A DNA stretch of 64,000 bases from Bactericera cockerelli (GCA_024516035.1 CM044958.1:4482574-4546573), one strand, 5' to 3'; positions 1-9,872 are shown, counted from the stretch's first letter. Notes: a model not told the origin generated them from the sequence alone. A program made the numbers and translations.

Positions 1-1933
1 ATATCTTTCTAACTTTCTTTATAATAGACGTATTAGAGTAAAGTGCAATGGTATCCTTTCTTAATTCTTCTCTTTAGAGAACGGAATCATTCAAGGAAGT
101 TCTCTTAGCCCTTTGCTGTTCATAATCTTCATGGATGACCTACTGGATATCATACATTTACCCCTGAAGCGACTTCTTTTTATTGATGACCTTATTATTG
201 TTGCTAGACACAGATCGCCAGATATAGCGGTCCGTCGTCTTCAAGATACGTTGAACGACCTACTAGAATGGTCGAGAAGTAATGGTCTAATTTTTTCTTC
301 TGACCCAAGTAAATCCATGTGTATGAACTTCTCGAGATCCAGAAACCAAGCCACACCCCTTTTAGTGTATGATGGTTGCCCCCTATCCTATGTAAATAAA
401 ACCAAATTCTTAGGCCTGATATGGGACGTCAAAATGACTTGGTTACCACATATTGCTTATATTAAGGACCGTGCACTCAAAGCTCTAAATGTACTCAAAA
501 TGGTTTATTGTAAGAAATTTGGCGTGCGTAGATCGCTCTTGCTCCGTCTCTATAAAGCCTATATTCTTCCTATTATCGACTATGGCTCCATTGTCTATAA
601 TTCAGCCAAAGACAATGTGTTGTGTAAAATTAACCCTGTACACAATTTGGGCATTAGGATTGCAACTGGGGCATTGCGCTCAAGTCCGGTACCTAGCCTA
701 TACGTCGAGTCTGGTGTTATGCCACTGTCCCTGAGGAGAGAAAAGCTCACCATGAGCTACATCTCTAAAGTAGTCTCATGCCCATTCAATCCTGTTCGAG
801 ATTTACTCCTATCTCCTAACCTTAATGTTACCCAATATCCAGTTAACAAACCTAAACCCCTGTGCGTAAGGTTTAAAAGCATGGCACAATTCTCTGAGGT
901 TATCCTAGACAGTGAGTTTGCTCCTTACAAGAAACTTATGCCTCCATGGAAGATAGGAGTACCCAAGTTTGATGATTCCTTATGTTTTGAAAAAAAAGAA
1001 AATGTTCCCCCATTAGTATTCAAGCAGCAGTTCTCAAACCTAGTGAATAATAAGTATGCCAACTTTACTCATTGCTATACTGACGGATCCAAATCCATCA
1101 ACGGGACAAGTTGTCCTTACAGCATCAACAATACCCTAGTTCTCTCCGTTTCATTGCTCCATGTTAACTCCATCTATTCATGTGAACTGATTGCTATCTT
1201 GTTGTGCCTCGAACATTTAAGTTTCCTCCCTAATAGTCATTTCCTCATAATCTCTGATTCTAAAAGTGCCCTTAGTTCCATCTCTAATCCAGCCTCCGAT
1301 AACCCCATTGTTGCTAGAATCCTTGAAATTTGGCTTAAACTTCTAAATAGGGGAAAGTCCATCTCTTTCTTGTGGTGTCCTTCTCATTCAGGCATACCCG
1401 GAAATGAGATTGTAGACAACGCTACTAGGAACCCCCGTCCTGGGTATACTTACAAACTTACCTCAGCCCAGGACATGAAGCCATACGCCTCACAAATTGT
1501 GAGAGAAGCCTGGCAAAACCAATGGAATGAAACTCCCAACTCAAATAAGCTAAAGAGAATCAAACCCTCTATAGAAAAGTGGTCTATCTCTGATAGGAAC
1601 AACAGGTATGAGGAGGTTGTGCTTACGCGTATGAGGATTGGCCATACACGCGCCACCCACGCTTTCCTATTCAAGAAAACTCCCCCTCCTTCTTGTACTT
1701 GTGGTGAGCTACTCACTGTTCCTCACATCTTGTCATGTCCCCTTAAGTCCAATATTAGATCTGCATTACCTGTTCCTCCAGCACTATTAGATGACAATGA
1801 AAGCGTCGATTCACTTTTTAAGTATCTGAAAAAACTAGAAATGTACACCATGATTTAAAAACAGGACATCGGCGCGAACGACCTGCTCCAGCAGAGTTAA
1901 AGCGCCTAAAAGAAAAAAAAAAAAAAAAAAAAA
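1..1933 (+). mobile_element. 3' part of an RNase H-bearing LINE (non-LTR retrotransposon)
   Basis: The window opens inside a LINE that runs to a terminal A tract (about 1912-1933). It contains the open frame described in the next entry and a short 3' UTR of about 55 bp with GGCGCGAACGACCTGC and AAAGCGCCTAAAAG just before the poly(A). A second, extremely 5'-truncated copy of this same 3' end lies at 57859-57950, which confirms where the element stops. An RNase H domain after the RT suggests the I/R1/LOA group of clades; I cannot fix the clade. The 5' part lies outside the window. Confidence 0.9.
2..1858 (+). pseudogene. LINE ORF2: reverse transcriptase C-half, RNase H, terminal CCHC-like finger
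   Basis: The frame is open from base 2 except for a TAA at 62-64, then runs uninterrupted to 1858. Just after the stop comes the RT signature NGIIQGSSLSPLLF. The catalytic box is FIDD (about 173-190), a variant of the usual YADD that keeps both aspartates. An RNase H domain follows with all four acidic residues: D in YTDGS (about 1082), E in SCELIA (1184), D in ISDSKS (1256) and D in GNEIVDNA (1415), plus WCPSHSG. The C-terminus has CTCGELLTVPHILSCP, the cysteine/histidine motif usual at the end of such ORFs. The protein would copy LINE RNA at the nick and remove the template. The in-frame stop makes this copy probably dead, unless the window-side frame is spliced or miscalled. It is otherwise surprisingly intact, so insertion was fairly recent. 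Confidence 0.88.
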
Positions 1934-2750
1934 TATCAGCTACAATGTGGTAAATTAGCACATGGATCTCTCTGGTTTGGACCCACCTAATGCTTTGGGT
2001 TTACTCATTGATTCAATTTTGTGACAGCAAAATAATAATAAGACTAAAAATAATAATAAAAAATGCTTTGAGCGTTAACCTCGCCTGGAAAATAACCACC
2101 AGTCAGTATTATTATTAATTATTATACATATGCTTATGTTCAGTTATTATTTCGCTAAAGAGTATTATTATTAATAATTTAATGACGTCATAATACTAGA
2201 TAATTCCTGTATGGAGTGGTGATTTAAACTAATTCAAATTTCTTAGCTTGATTTTTCCTTACATAGGTAGGTATTCGTTGGATTTTTGTGAGAAAGTAGG
2301 TACATAGATGTTTATACCTACTTTCATGATATATTATCATTTTTGGGACAGTAGATATAGATATATTTTTTAACGTTACTATAGTCTATTGTGTGAATAG
2401 AGGTGGTTTGTTTTGTTTTGATTTTTTTTTAATCCTATAAAAAATAAAGTCAATGTTTGTGTGAAAGTCCGATTCATGATTTCACCTTTTGACGACCTTT
2501 TTTATTTACCTGCCGCTTCCATTCTCCTGACTACCTACTTCCCGGTTCAAATACTATCGGACTCTGTGAATTTCTATGTGAAAATTATCGCAATAAAAGT
2601 GCAACCTAACGGAATGCACTCTTATCGCAATGTGTAAAGATATAGCTACAATAGAACATTTTCAAAATCATCAAAACATGTTTTTATAAGTGCTTGATAT
2701 AAAAATAGACTTTTTCAATACTGAATTTCTAGTAATTTTTTTTTTCTTTT
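1934..2750. other. AT-rich spacer with a SINE C tail fragment
   Basis: No gene is visible. Bases about 2055-2115 (AAAATGCTTTGAGCGTTAAC then CTCGCCTGG) match the 3' end of SINE family C, with ATT-rich sequence around it. The remainder is unclassified AT-rich DNA. Confidence 0.6.
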
Positions 2751-2931
2751 GGTTTAACGTCGCTTTCAACTGCATGGTCATACCACGACGGGGGTTTCAC
2801 CCTTCATTTGCAGGAAATTCTCAAACCTGCTACCCAAATTAACCTCACCCAGCCTGGATTGGGCCGGAATGCTTGCATCACCAAGTCTCCGAGAACCGGT
2901 GAATTCAACGAGCCATTGACGCTGGCTGGCT
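2751..2931 (-). mobile_element. SINE family E, 5S rRNA-derived, near full length
   Basis: On the minus strand the element begins with a 5S-like head: CGTCAATGGCTCGTTGAA and CACCGGTTCTCGG correspond to the first ~35 nt of insect 5S rRNA. After a degraded part comes the body CAGGCTGGGTGAGGTTAAT (with one change), then GGGTGAAACCCCCGTCGTGG and a tail GAAAGCGACGTTAAACC. Use of a 5S gene as promoter defines the SINE3 class. The rest of the 5S internal promoter is eroded here. Confidence 0.75.
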
Positions 2932-3078
2932 TGAGAATTATTTTTTACAAAAATATATAATTTTTCTGTCCATAATTCCAACACACCACAAAACATTGCT
3001 TCTGGGCGTCCAAGGGTTTTAATACACATTCTATTATTTTCCACCTACACAGTAACCCTTATAGAGTAAAGTAAGTAT

Positions 3079-3245
3079 GTGCATTGGTAGTCAAGAGTTT
3101 AAGGCGCTAGTCTGGTAATCCAGATAGCGTTGGGATCCGTTGGTTCGAATCGCACCCAGTGCATAAATGTTTCCTCATTTATTTGAGTTTGTGAATAAAT
3201 ATTAATAAGAATCTGAGGGTTGGGTGGTGGAAAATGCTTTAAGAG
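3079..3245 (+). mobile_element. SINE family C, tRNA-derived
   Basis: Starts GTGCATTGGTAGTCAAGAG, has a B-box-like GGTTCGAATCGCACCC, then the family body TTTGAGTTTGTG and GGTGGAAAATGCTTT. The 3' end is lost into GA-rich sequence (3245-3310). Best-preserved relatives are at 33362 (+) and 43935 (-). Confidence 0.8.
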
Positions 3246-3351
3246 AAATAAAGAGAGAGAATGTGAGGAGAGAAAGAAAAGGGAGCGAGGGAGAGAAAGA
3301 GAGACATAAATAAATAATAAAAATAAAACTCTTTTAGTGAAAGGAAACCAG

Positions 3352-3570
3352 TCCTATCTCGGCTGGGTGAGGTTAACGTGGGTTGCTGGTACGATTCCCC
3401 GCGATTGGAGGGTAAATCCCACGTACTAATTAGGACGTTACATCAAATAGAATCGTCGGCGTTAGGAAGACCATCCAGCTGTGCCACAACCAACTCACAT
3501 CAACCATGAGGTTGAACAATGTTAACCGCAAGTATTTTTGGGAAAAGGCAAAGTGAAAGAAGAAGTGGAA
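3352..3570 (+). mobile_element. SINE family D, body and tail (head lost)
   Basis: Contains GGCTGGGTGAGGTTAACGTG, GGAGGGTAAATCCC, AGGACGTTACATCAAATAGA, GGCGTTAGGAAGACCATCCA and AACCATGAGGTTGAACAATG, the successive blocks of family D, ending in GGAAAAGGCAAAGTGAAAGA. The tRNA head is missing. The purine-rich tail runs directly into the minisatellite at 3575. Confidence 0.8.
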
Positions 3571-3574
3571 GGTA

Positions 3575-3930
3575 ACCAATGGAATTAGAAGCATGGAAAA
3601 AAGGAATTAGAAGCAGAATGAAAAGAAGAAACTAGAATCAGGATGAAAATAAGGAATTAGAACCAGGATGAAAAGAAGGAATTAGAAGCAGGATGAAAAG
3701 AAGGAATTAGAAGCAGGATGAAAAGAAGGAACTAGAAGCAGGATAAAAAGAAGGAATTAGAAGCAAAATGAAAAGAAGACATTAGAAACTGGATGAAAAT
3801 AAGAAAATAGAAGCAGGATAAAAAAAAGGAATTAGAAGCAGGATAAAAAAAAGGAACTAGAAGCAGGATGAAAATAAGGAATTAGAAGCAGGATTAAAAG
3901 AAGAAATTAGAAGCGCAACAGAAGAAGAGA
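3575..3930 (+). repeat. Purine-rich minisatellite, about 24-25 bp x 14
   Basis: Roughly 14 tandem units of the form GGAATTAGAAGCAGGATGAA plus AAGAA, with scattered substitutions (GAATC, AAACT, AAAAT variants). The array begins where a SINE D purine-rich tail ends, suggesting it grew from that tail. Confidence 0.9.
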
Positions 3931-4044
3931 AGCAGTAGGGATTAGGAATTGATGACGAAGGAAATAGATATACAATCAAGTTATCTAAATCTTTAATGTC
4001 TAAAGATTCTATCTATAGTCTGATACTGATAGATAAATAAAATG

Positions 4045-4175
4045 AATAAAGAGAGAGAGAGAGAGAGAGAGAGGACAAATAGAGTGATAGACGCGGGTTG
4101 AGAGAGAGAGGGAGAGAAAGAGAGAGAGATAAGAAGAGAGAGAGAGATACGTGCATAGATAAAAATAGAGAGATC
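4045..4175. repeat. (GA)n-rich simple sequence
   Basis: Runs of GAGAGAGA interrupted by short spacers. Reading frames on the complementary strand here are only low-complexity serine/leucine strings. Confidence 0.85.
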
Positions 4176-4418
4176 TGTCTGAAGATAGAAAAAGAAAAAC
4201 ATCTAATATTTAGAGGAAATAGATAGATGATGTTTGACACTTTTCCAATATTTTTGAACCACCCACCTCCTCCTCTCGAATATGAGACAGGAGAAGACAG
4301 CAAGAGAAGAAATGAGCTACCAGACACCCTGGCGACTAACCCACCCCTACTCGCCTATGCTTCTTGTGAAATGTTCAGTATCATTATACAGGGTGCACTA
4401 GCCAAGCAGCGGAATACA

Positions 4419-4668
4419 TTTCCTGTGGAGTATTATCACGATAATGATGGATAACGTTTTTTTTTTATCTATGTCCGCCTGTTTTTCCTAAATATTATTT
4501 AGTATTATTCAAAGTGGAGTTGACTGTGTTGAGGATGGCCCGTGACGGATGCTAGTGTCGTAGACATTCCCTGTGTCGTATTACTATGATAATGATTTCT
4601 TTTTCTTCTATCTATGTCCGCCAGTTTTTTCATAAATATTATTAAATTTAGTAATATTCAAAGTGGAG
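4419..4668 (+). repeat. Two-copy tandem duplication, about 148-bp period
   Basis: Both copies contain TTCCTGTG or TTCCCTGTG, ATAATGAT, TCTATGTCCGCC, AAATATTAT and ATTCAAAGTGGAGT. Copy 1 is about 4419-4520 and copy 2 about 4567-4668. They have diverged visibly; no function is apparent. Confidence 0.7.
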
Positions 4669-4671
4669 TCG

Positions 4672-4800
4672 TGCAATAAATTTGGACTGTTGGTGATCTG
4701 GATTCAAATCACGGCTTGGTAGAAAAATTTCCACCTTGTCCTTTAGACGTTCGGAGTCCTCTCATACCTCGTGAGGAACAATCAATACCTATTTATTATG
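4672..4800 (+). mobile_element. SINE family F, degraded
   Basis: The stretch GATTCAAATCACGGC resembles a tRNA B box, followed by GACGTTCGGAGTC and CATACCTCGTGAGGAA, the diagnostic body of family F. The head is eroded. Confidence 0.65.
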
Positions 4801-5081
4801 TATATGTATAGCCAATAAACATTATGCATGAGTAAGCAAGAAGGCAATTGGGAAATTAATGATATATTATTAGAAGTCGTGCTGTGCTACGCGAATGTTT
4901 TGATATAATGATACAAAAAATAGGTACCGACATATTATACAGTTATATTATACAATATTTGATTGGTAGGTTCTAAACTGTTACTCATCACTAACTTGCT
5001 CACTCTAAAAATCGAAGGAAAAATCATATGAGAGCATGAAAACAAATAGAACTATGCAATGTGCAATACATATTTAAATTA

Positions 5082-5125
5082 ACCGACCTTAGTAGCTTAA
5101 TCGATACGACACACGGCGGTATCTC
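5082..5125 (+). mobile_element. SINE family B head fragment
   Basis: ACCGACCTTAGTAGCTTAAT then CGATACGAC matches the first ~30 nt of family B. A better copy begins about 90 bp downstream. Confidence 0.55.
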
Positions 5126-5172
5126 ATAGTTGTACGAGTATATGTTTGGTATCTATAATATTTCTTCAAAAT

Positions 5173-5320
5173 GACCCACCTCAGTAGCCTGATCGATAAG
5201 GCGGCGGACTAGTAACCTGGAGGTCGGTGGTTCAAGTCCCGGTTTCAGCGTAGACTTTGTAAAGCGAGTTTGAGTGGTTGTGATATCATGAAAGTGATAA
5301 ACACGAATATGATAACTTAA
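5173..5320 (+). mobile_element. SINE family B, tRNA-derived, nearly full length
   Basis: Has CCTCAGTAGCCTGATCGATA with an A-box-like block, AAGGCGGCGGACT, then GGTCGGTGGTTCAAGTCCCG (B box), a body TAAAGCGAGTTTGAGTGGTT and the end GATATCATGAAAGTGATAA plus CACGAATATGATAACTTAA. The tRNA-like loop reads CTTGTAA in relatives (TGT anticodon position), hinting at a tRNA-Thr origin; this is inference. Confidence 0.85.
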
Positions 5321-5545
5321 ACTTAACATAATATTTAAATTCATGGAGTACAAATAATATATTTTTTTTGAAACAAAATATTGCGGGAAAACTCTTGGGG
5401 CTCGAGAAGTCTTCACTTTACTTTTTTAATACACATTATACGCATTATACAAATCATTCCATCAACGCTGTCTCTTTCTTCACATCTAAGTATAACCATT
5501 ATTTTGAGTGCGTATAAATTGTTTGTCGAGTCAATGAATAAATCT

Positions 5546-5740
5546 GCTGACCTCCGTGATTCAGTGGTTAAGAACATTGGTTATTGACCCGGAGGTTGCG
5601 GGTTCGAATCCCAACGGGAGCAGAAAATACTGACCGAGTTTTTCCGTTTCCCGAATGGCATGGATGCAATTCATGTAATGGTAAAGTGCCCTGAAGTAAT
5701 GCGAAAGCTATTCTGGGGCACAATAATTAACTAGCTAAGG
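5546..5740 (+). mobile_element. SINE family K, tRNA-derived
   Basis: Begins CTGACCTCCGTGATTCAGTG with a tRNA-like A box, then GGTTGCGGGTTCGAATCCCA (B box). The body GAATGGCATGGATGCAATTC and TAAAGTGCCCTGAAGTAATG recurs inverted at about 59445-59590. Confidence 0.75.
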
Positions 5741-5876
5741 AAATCTAAACTTAACTAAAAAAATTAAATCTGCTCCTTATCAGTCATGCAATACCGTAAA
5801 GGTGTGTTAAATTTGTGATTAGTAGACTCATAGATAAGAATCTATAACGACCACAAATCAATTTAAATATTTAAAC

Positions 5877-6540
5877 CAGGGCTGGGCAACCTTTTTGAGC
5901 AGCGTGCCATTTTCAAAATCCAAAATGGCCGGCGTGCCACAGCATTTTTTTTTAAATGAGTAGGTATTTTAATTGTTACGAGTACCTATAGTAAGAATGA
6001 TATAGAAAAGAATATCATTCATTTTATTTTGTAAGGAATGAAACATGAAATTTATTTATTCAGCAAAAAATAGGTTAATTTTTTAGAAAAAAATGAACAT
6101 TAAAAGAAAGAGAACATGTAAAAACATTTAATTTTTGGATATTTCAGAACAATGCTGACGTTAAAGAAAGTGGTTGTAAAACACTCATCTTCTTATTTTA
6201 AAAAAAAATGAAGCCAATATGAATGATTTATTAATGTGATTTTTGATGTTGTACTTTCTTAACAAGGTCTTCTAAGTTGGGATTAATTTGCGACGTCGCA
6301 AGCAAAATCAACCTTCTCAAGTGGTCGTCAGTTAGTGATGAGCGGTATTTATTTTTTATTATTTTCATTATAGAAAAGGCTTGCTCACATACGTAAGTTG
6401 AGCCAAACCTACATGTGTATTGGAGTGCTAACTCGTAGAGATGGGGGAAGTCTGTTTTGGAAACGAATTTCCAAAAGTCAATGTAATTGGGATTGTTTGG
6501 GTTTGCAGTCACATCTGTATATTTATTCTTGAGTCCGGTG
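5877..6540 (-). mobile_element. hAT-type DNA transposon remnant
   Basis: The left edge CAGGGCTGGGCAACC is a typical hAT terminal sequence, in the right orientation to be the 3' end of the minus-strand transposase fragment inside. A matching terminus is not recognisable near 6540, so the 5' end is deleted or decayed. A 13-bp direct repeat AACGACCACAAAT (5846-5858 and 6567-6579) brackets the whole segment. Confidence 0.7.
6231..6512 (-). pseudogene. hAT transposase C-terminal dimerisation domain (fragment)
   Basis: The 93-residue frame contains FWKFVSKTDFPHLYELALQY, FGSTYVCEQAFSIMK and SSLTDDHLRRLILLA. These match the hAT C-terminal dimerisation region of the EPM2AIP1/GTF2IRD2/ZBED-like group, where CEQxFSxMK is strongly conserved. 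The RNase H-like catalytic core and N-terminal zinc fingers are absent, so the fragment cannot act alone. The start codon assigned is arbitrary because coding sequence would have continued upstream. Confidence 0.85.
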
Positions 6541-6591
6541 TTATTTTATTTAAATTTTAAATTTTAAACGACCACAAATAGTAACTAAAAT

Positions 6592-7363
6592 ATGATTGAA
6601 CAAGAAATGATCTTTGAAAACACTATTGATGTTGCCAGAATGAAATCATTACAGAACAATGAGTCGGGCGCATGGCTAAATGTGTATCCATCCAAAAACA
6701 TTGGAACTTTAATGAATGACCAGAGTTTTCAAATGTGTATTGGACAAAGATTGGGATGTGACATATGCAGAAAGTTTACGTGTAAGTGTGGTCAAACTGT
6801 TGATGAAAAAGGATTGCATCCTTTGTCCTGCGAAAAGAGTTCTGGCAGATATTTCAGACATGCAGAAGTTAATAACATTCTGAAAAGAGCATTGTGCAGT
6901 ATTGACATTCCTGCACAACTAGAACCTACTGGTTTAGACAGAAACGATGGCAAGAGACCAGATGGGGCCACAATAATTCCATGGCGCATGGGACAAAGTC
7001 TTGTTTGGGATTTCACATGTACAATTGTACAGACACCTTTGCACCAAGTTACTTAGATCGAACATGTAAAAATGCTGGTGCTGCTGCAAAAATGGCAGTT
7101 CAAAGAAAACATTCAAAATACTCAATGATAAAATCAAGAGGAGTAGAGCTTGTTGTGATGGCAGTGGAAACAATGGGAGTGTGGTGTGACGAGGGAAAGA
7201 ATGGATCCAGGAGATAGGAAAAAAGATGATTGAGAAGACAGGGGATACACAATCAATGAGTCACCTAGTAGCGAAAATAAGCATGACAATCCAGCGAGGT
7301 AATGCTGCCAGTGTGTTGGGAGCATTGCCATCAGAAGAACTGACATCCATATTCTATCTGTAA
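6592..7363 (+). pseudogene. C-terminal part of a retroelement-type protein with CCHC finger and nuclease-like motif, two frameshifts
   Basis: The first frame (6592-7056) has ESGAWLNVYPSKNIGTL, a finger CKCGQTVDEKGLHPLSC (C-x-C-x8-H-x3-C), then RHAEVNNILKRAL, DGKRPDGATIIP and LVWDFTC. The order finger, then RPD, then an Asp 16 residues on recalls the restriction-like endonuclease end of R2-type LINEs. I recall ASGAW...GNAA proteins as common unnamed repeat-encoded proteins in invertebrates. An apparent 8-bp insertion (ACAATTGT, about 7018-7028) shifts the frame; homology continues as DTFAPSYLDRTCKNAG. A one-base loss near 7197-7202 shifts it again, and homology runs on to RGNAASVLGALP and a TAA at 7361-7363. 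No RT domain is adjacent. A related fragment is at 26157-26411. Confidence 0.65.
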
Positions 7364-7398
7364 ATTTTAATAAAATATATTTAATGTGTATTTATACA

Positions 7399-7608
7399 TC
7401 TCCCAGTAGCTGAGTGGTAAAGGCGGCACTCTGTGAATTTAGAGGTTCCAGAGGTCATGGGTTCGAAACCCAGCCTGGACATGCTAAGTTATCCTCCCAT
7501 TTGGAATTTTTACCACATAATAATACGTTTTGGGCTTACTGCTGGAATCATGGGACTTAATACTCCTAATCGGGCAGTATAAACAAGGCGATATCACTAT
7601 TATTATTA
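7399..7608 (+). mobile_element. SINE family A, tRNA-derived
   Basis: TCCCAGTAGCTGAGTGGTAA (A box), GGGTTCGAAACCCAGCC (B box), then body ATCCTCCCATTTGG, TTTTACCACATAATAATACG, TACTGCTGGAATCATGGGAC and tail CGGGCAGTATAAACAAGGCG ending in ATT repeats. It abuts a family E SINE at 7631. Confidence 0.88.
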
Positions 7609-7630
7609 CACCATTTCTTTATCTGTCACT

Positions 7631-7826
7631 GGCAATGTTCAGCGAGGTTAGAGCTTGGATGGGTGACCATTCAAATTCCAACCCTCGTAATGCTGACTAT
7701 TCCATGCAGCAACTCAGGCTGGATGAGGTTAATTTGAGCAGCTGTTTGTGAGTTTCTAGTGAATGGAGGGTAAAACCTCCGCCATAATATCACCATGCAG
7801 TTCGAAGTGATGTAAAAAAGGGCATA
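7631..7826 (+). mobile_element. SINE family E, 5S-derived, keeps the 5S C-box region
   Basis: Opens with GGCAATGTTC then AGCGAGGTTAGAGCTTGG and ATGGGTGACC. This closely matches the 3' half of 5S rRNA including the C-box, making the 5S origin clearest in this copy. The shared body (CAGGCTGGATGAGGTTAATT, GAATGGAGGGTAAAACC) follows, then a degraded tail with CATGCAGTTCGAAG. Confidence 0.82.
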
Positions 7827-8188
7827 CAGTCAAACTTGGATTTAAAAGAACTCAATGGATCGGATTTTCTTCTCTTATATCCAAGTTTCTCTTATAAAGA
7901 GGTTATTTTACTGTATACAGAGATTCCAGAGGTCGTGGGTTCAAAACCCAGCCTAGACAAGACAAGTCATTCTCCCATTTGGTATTTTTACCACATAATA
8001 ATACGTCTTGGTCTTACTGCTGGAGGATTGGGATTAATAGTCCTAATCGGGCAGTATAAATAGGGCGATATTATTATTATTATATGCAGTTTTCTCTTTT
8101 AAAGAGATTATATCCCTGATAGAGAGGTAAAATGGATTTTTAGTTTGTTCTCTTATATTGAGGTTTCTCTTATATCCAGGTACGTCTG
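7827..8188. mobile_element. Tigger/pogo-like non-autonomous element carrying a SINE A
   Basis: Left terminus CAGTCAAACTTGGATTTAAA (preceded by TA) and right terminus CTTATATCCAGGTACGTCTG form an inverted repeat of the CAGTCGAACCTGGATATAAG type seen in Tigger/pogo or mariner-like MITEs. Internal GATAGAGAGGTAAAATGGAT is shared with the copy at 17514-17880. A SINE A occupies 7921-8084. Confidence 0.75.
7921..8084 (+). mobile_element. SINE family A nested in the Tigger-like element (5' truncated)
   Basis: Starts at AGATTCCAGAGGTCGTGGGT, B box TGGGTTCAAAACCCAGCC, body and tail to GGCGATATTATTATT. From here through the right terminus the sequence is nearly identical to 17610-17880, including the SINE/element junction. 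Confidence 0.85.
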
Positions 8189-8231
8189 AATTATCATTTA
8201 ATCATAAACCAAGCAAGTGAAGAGAGACCAC

Positions 8232-8450
8232 CGTCGTCAGGTGGTCAAGTGGTTAACGCACTAGTCTGCTAATCCAGGTAGCGTAGGGATTCGGTGGTTT
8301 GAATCTTACCCAGTGCATGAATTTTTCCTCATTAATATGAGTTTGTGTCCTCATAATCATAATATTTAGGGTTAATTGGTAGAAAATGCTTTGAGCATTG
8401 ACCTGAGGTTAGCTTAAACTACAGAGTGTTATTATTATTATTATTATTAT
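8232..8450 (+). mobile_element. SINE family C, full length with ATT tail
   Basis: GGTGGTCAAGTGGTTAACGC, ACTAGTCTGCTAATCCAGGT, B box GGTTTGAATCTTACCC, then TTTGAGTTTGTG-like body and AAATGCTTTGAGCATTGACC, ending in (ATT)n. No gene is visible between this element and 8760. Confidence 0.85.
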
Positions 8451-8762
8451 ACGTGTCCGAAGCCTCTGGAACAAGTGAAAGAGGTCGAACAGGGTACACC
8501 ATTAGAATTCCAAATGTTTCGTAGGCCCGAGAGGCCGAAACAACATGTGAATAATGGAAAGCCTTGGGTCTCCCAGGCTTGTAGCTAAGAGCTTTCTTGT
8601 TGTAACGCAAGATTCTCATGAAACATTCTTATTACATAACCACTCTTTTTTTGCTGACGACAAAGCCAACAGGGTAATTGTAATTTAAAAAAATCATTTA
8701 AGAATTAGGTATTAGGTGTTGATTTTTTTTAATCAACAAAATGATTTAACAATTCATTTTTT

Positions 8763-8850
8763 ACTTTTCTTATCCTATAATAAGGAAAGTATTGTAAACG
8801 TTGAAAATTTGACCTATACCTAGTTTTTTTGATACATTTCTAAAAGATCA
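8763..8850 (+). mobile_element. ACTTTCC hairpin-ended repeat, 5' end only
   Basis: ACTTTTCTTATCCTATAATA then AGGAAAGTATTGTAAACG forms a terminal hairpin followed by AAAATTTGACCTA, as in the longer copy at 40988-41668. Confidence 0.7.
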
Positions 8851-8899
8851 TTGGATACGGAAACTTTTCATAGTCGCAAACCAAAGTACAGATCCGAAA

Positions 8900-8965
8900 A
8901 ATGAGTTTCGATACGACGACCTCAGGATTACTAGACCGAGTCCTTGACCACTGAGCTACAGGGAT
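8900..8965 (-). mobile_element. tRNA-like SINE head, unassigned
   Basis: Minus strand reads GATCCCTGTAGCTCAGTGG with a B-box-like GTATCGAAACTC. The acceptor stem does not close, so this is a SINE head rather than a tRNA gene. Confidence 0.5.
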
Positions 8966-8987
8966 CAAATATTAATTTCATAAAATT

Positions 8988-9225
8988 TTAGGGCTGGATT
9001 CCCTTCCTAACGCCAACGATTCTATTTGATTTAACGTCCTGATTAGGACGGAAAACGTCCTGATTAGGACCTCACCCAGCCTGGGTAGGGCCGAGAAGTG
9101 CCAGTCTCACGTGTACCGAGGGAACAGAATTTTCCGTGTGAAAAGTCTGCTCCGATCGGGAATCGAACTCAGGATATCTGGACTACGGGCAGAAGTCACA
9201 ACCGTTACGCCACGGAGGCTGGCTT
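8988..9225 (-). mobile_element. SINE family D with tRNA-derived head
   Basis: Minus strand: GCCTCCGTGGCGTAACGGTT (A box), ATCCTGAGTTCGATTCCCG (B box), GATCGGAGCAGAC, then CCAGGCTGGGTGAGGT and AGGACGTTAAATCAAATAGA and GGCGTTAGGAAGGGAATCC. A short piece around GTCCTAATCAGGACGTT is tandemly duplicated at the body/tail junction. Confidence 0.85.
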
Positions 9226-9537
9226 AGGGAACGGGCTCTAAAGTGACAAAATATACTTTGCCCTACAACCTCCGCGCCTGGAAAACTATTGAATTATGGA
9301 AGCAGAGGATGAACGACGTGTTTTGTGTCGGATTTCACAAAACGCTTTCGAGAAGGGGGAGGGGACTTCTTGTTACACAAGAAAAACTGTAACTTTTAAG
9401 AACAATTACTGGAGGCTTCAGTTCTGAACAGTATTTACTATGAGATGAAAATATATTTTTTTCTTCAGTATATCCACATATCCAGCGCATAGATCCGTGG
9501 ACCGGATGCCGCACAATGTTTGGATTTTTCTTCCACA

Positions 9538-9648
9538 CTCTTTGAGTATGTGACTACATGATAAGACTCTGACGGTTAGGGGGTAGAAAATGCTTTGAAC
9601 ATTAACCTCGCCAGGTGGTTATCTTGGGCTAAAGATTATTATTTTCAT
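9538..9648 (+). mobile_element. SINE family C, 3' half
   Basis: Contains GACTACATGATAAGACTCTG, GGGGGTAGAAAATGCTTTGA and CATTAACCTCGCCAGGTGG, the 3' body of family C; the tRNA head is absent. Confidence 0.75.
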
Positions 9649-9651
9649 ATA

Positions 9652-9690
9652 ATTACTTTCCTTATTCTATAGAAAGGAAAGTAATGGAAT
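9652..9690 (+). mobile_element. ACTTTCC hairpin fragment
   Basis: TTACTTTCCTTATTCTATAG then AAAGGAAAGTAATGGAATCA: the terminal hairpin of the ACTTTCC family, truncated by the SINE F that follows. Confidence 0.6.
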
Positions 9691-9702
9691 CACCTAATTT
9701 AA

Positions 9703-9872
9703 AAGGTAGTCACTGTGTCCGAGTTGTGTGGCACACTGGACTTGTACGCACGGTGATTTGAGTTCGAACCATAGCAGGAATTTTTTTGCTCTGTACTTGA
9801 ATGTCCAGGGTCCAGCCATACCTCGTGAGGAAAAATGAGTTGTTACTAGTACGAGTAACGACCAGTAAAATA
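9703..9872 (+). mobile_element. SINE family F
   Basis: CACGGTGATTTGAGTTCGAA (B box region), TTTGCTCTGTACTTGAATGT and CCATACCTCGTGAGGAAAAA with ATGAG, then GAGTAACGACCAGT. Family body is clear; the head is mutated. Confidence 0.78.

Noticed and set aside
5173..5245. tRNA gene (and likewise at 14812-14905, 25058-25135, 42298-42365, 54352-54425)
   Set aside because: A and B boxes are good, but acceptor stems do not pair properly and each continues into a SINE body shared with other copies.
8419..8619. 66-residue minus-strand frame as a coding fragment
   Set aside because: The Asn run is the SINE C ATT tail; the remainder matches nothing I recognise.
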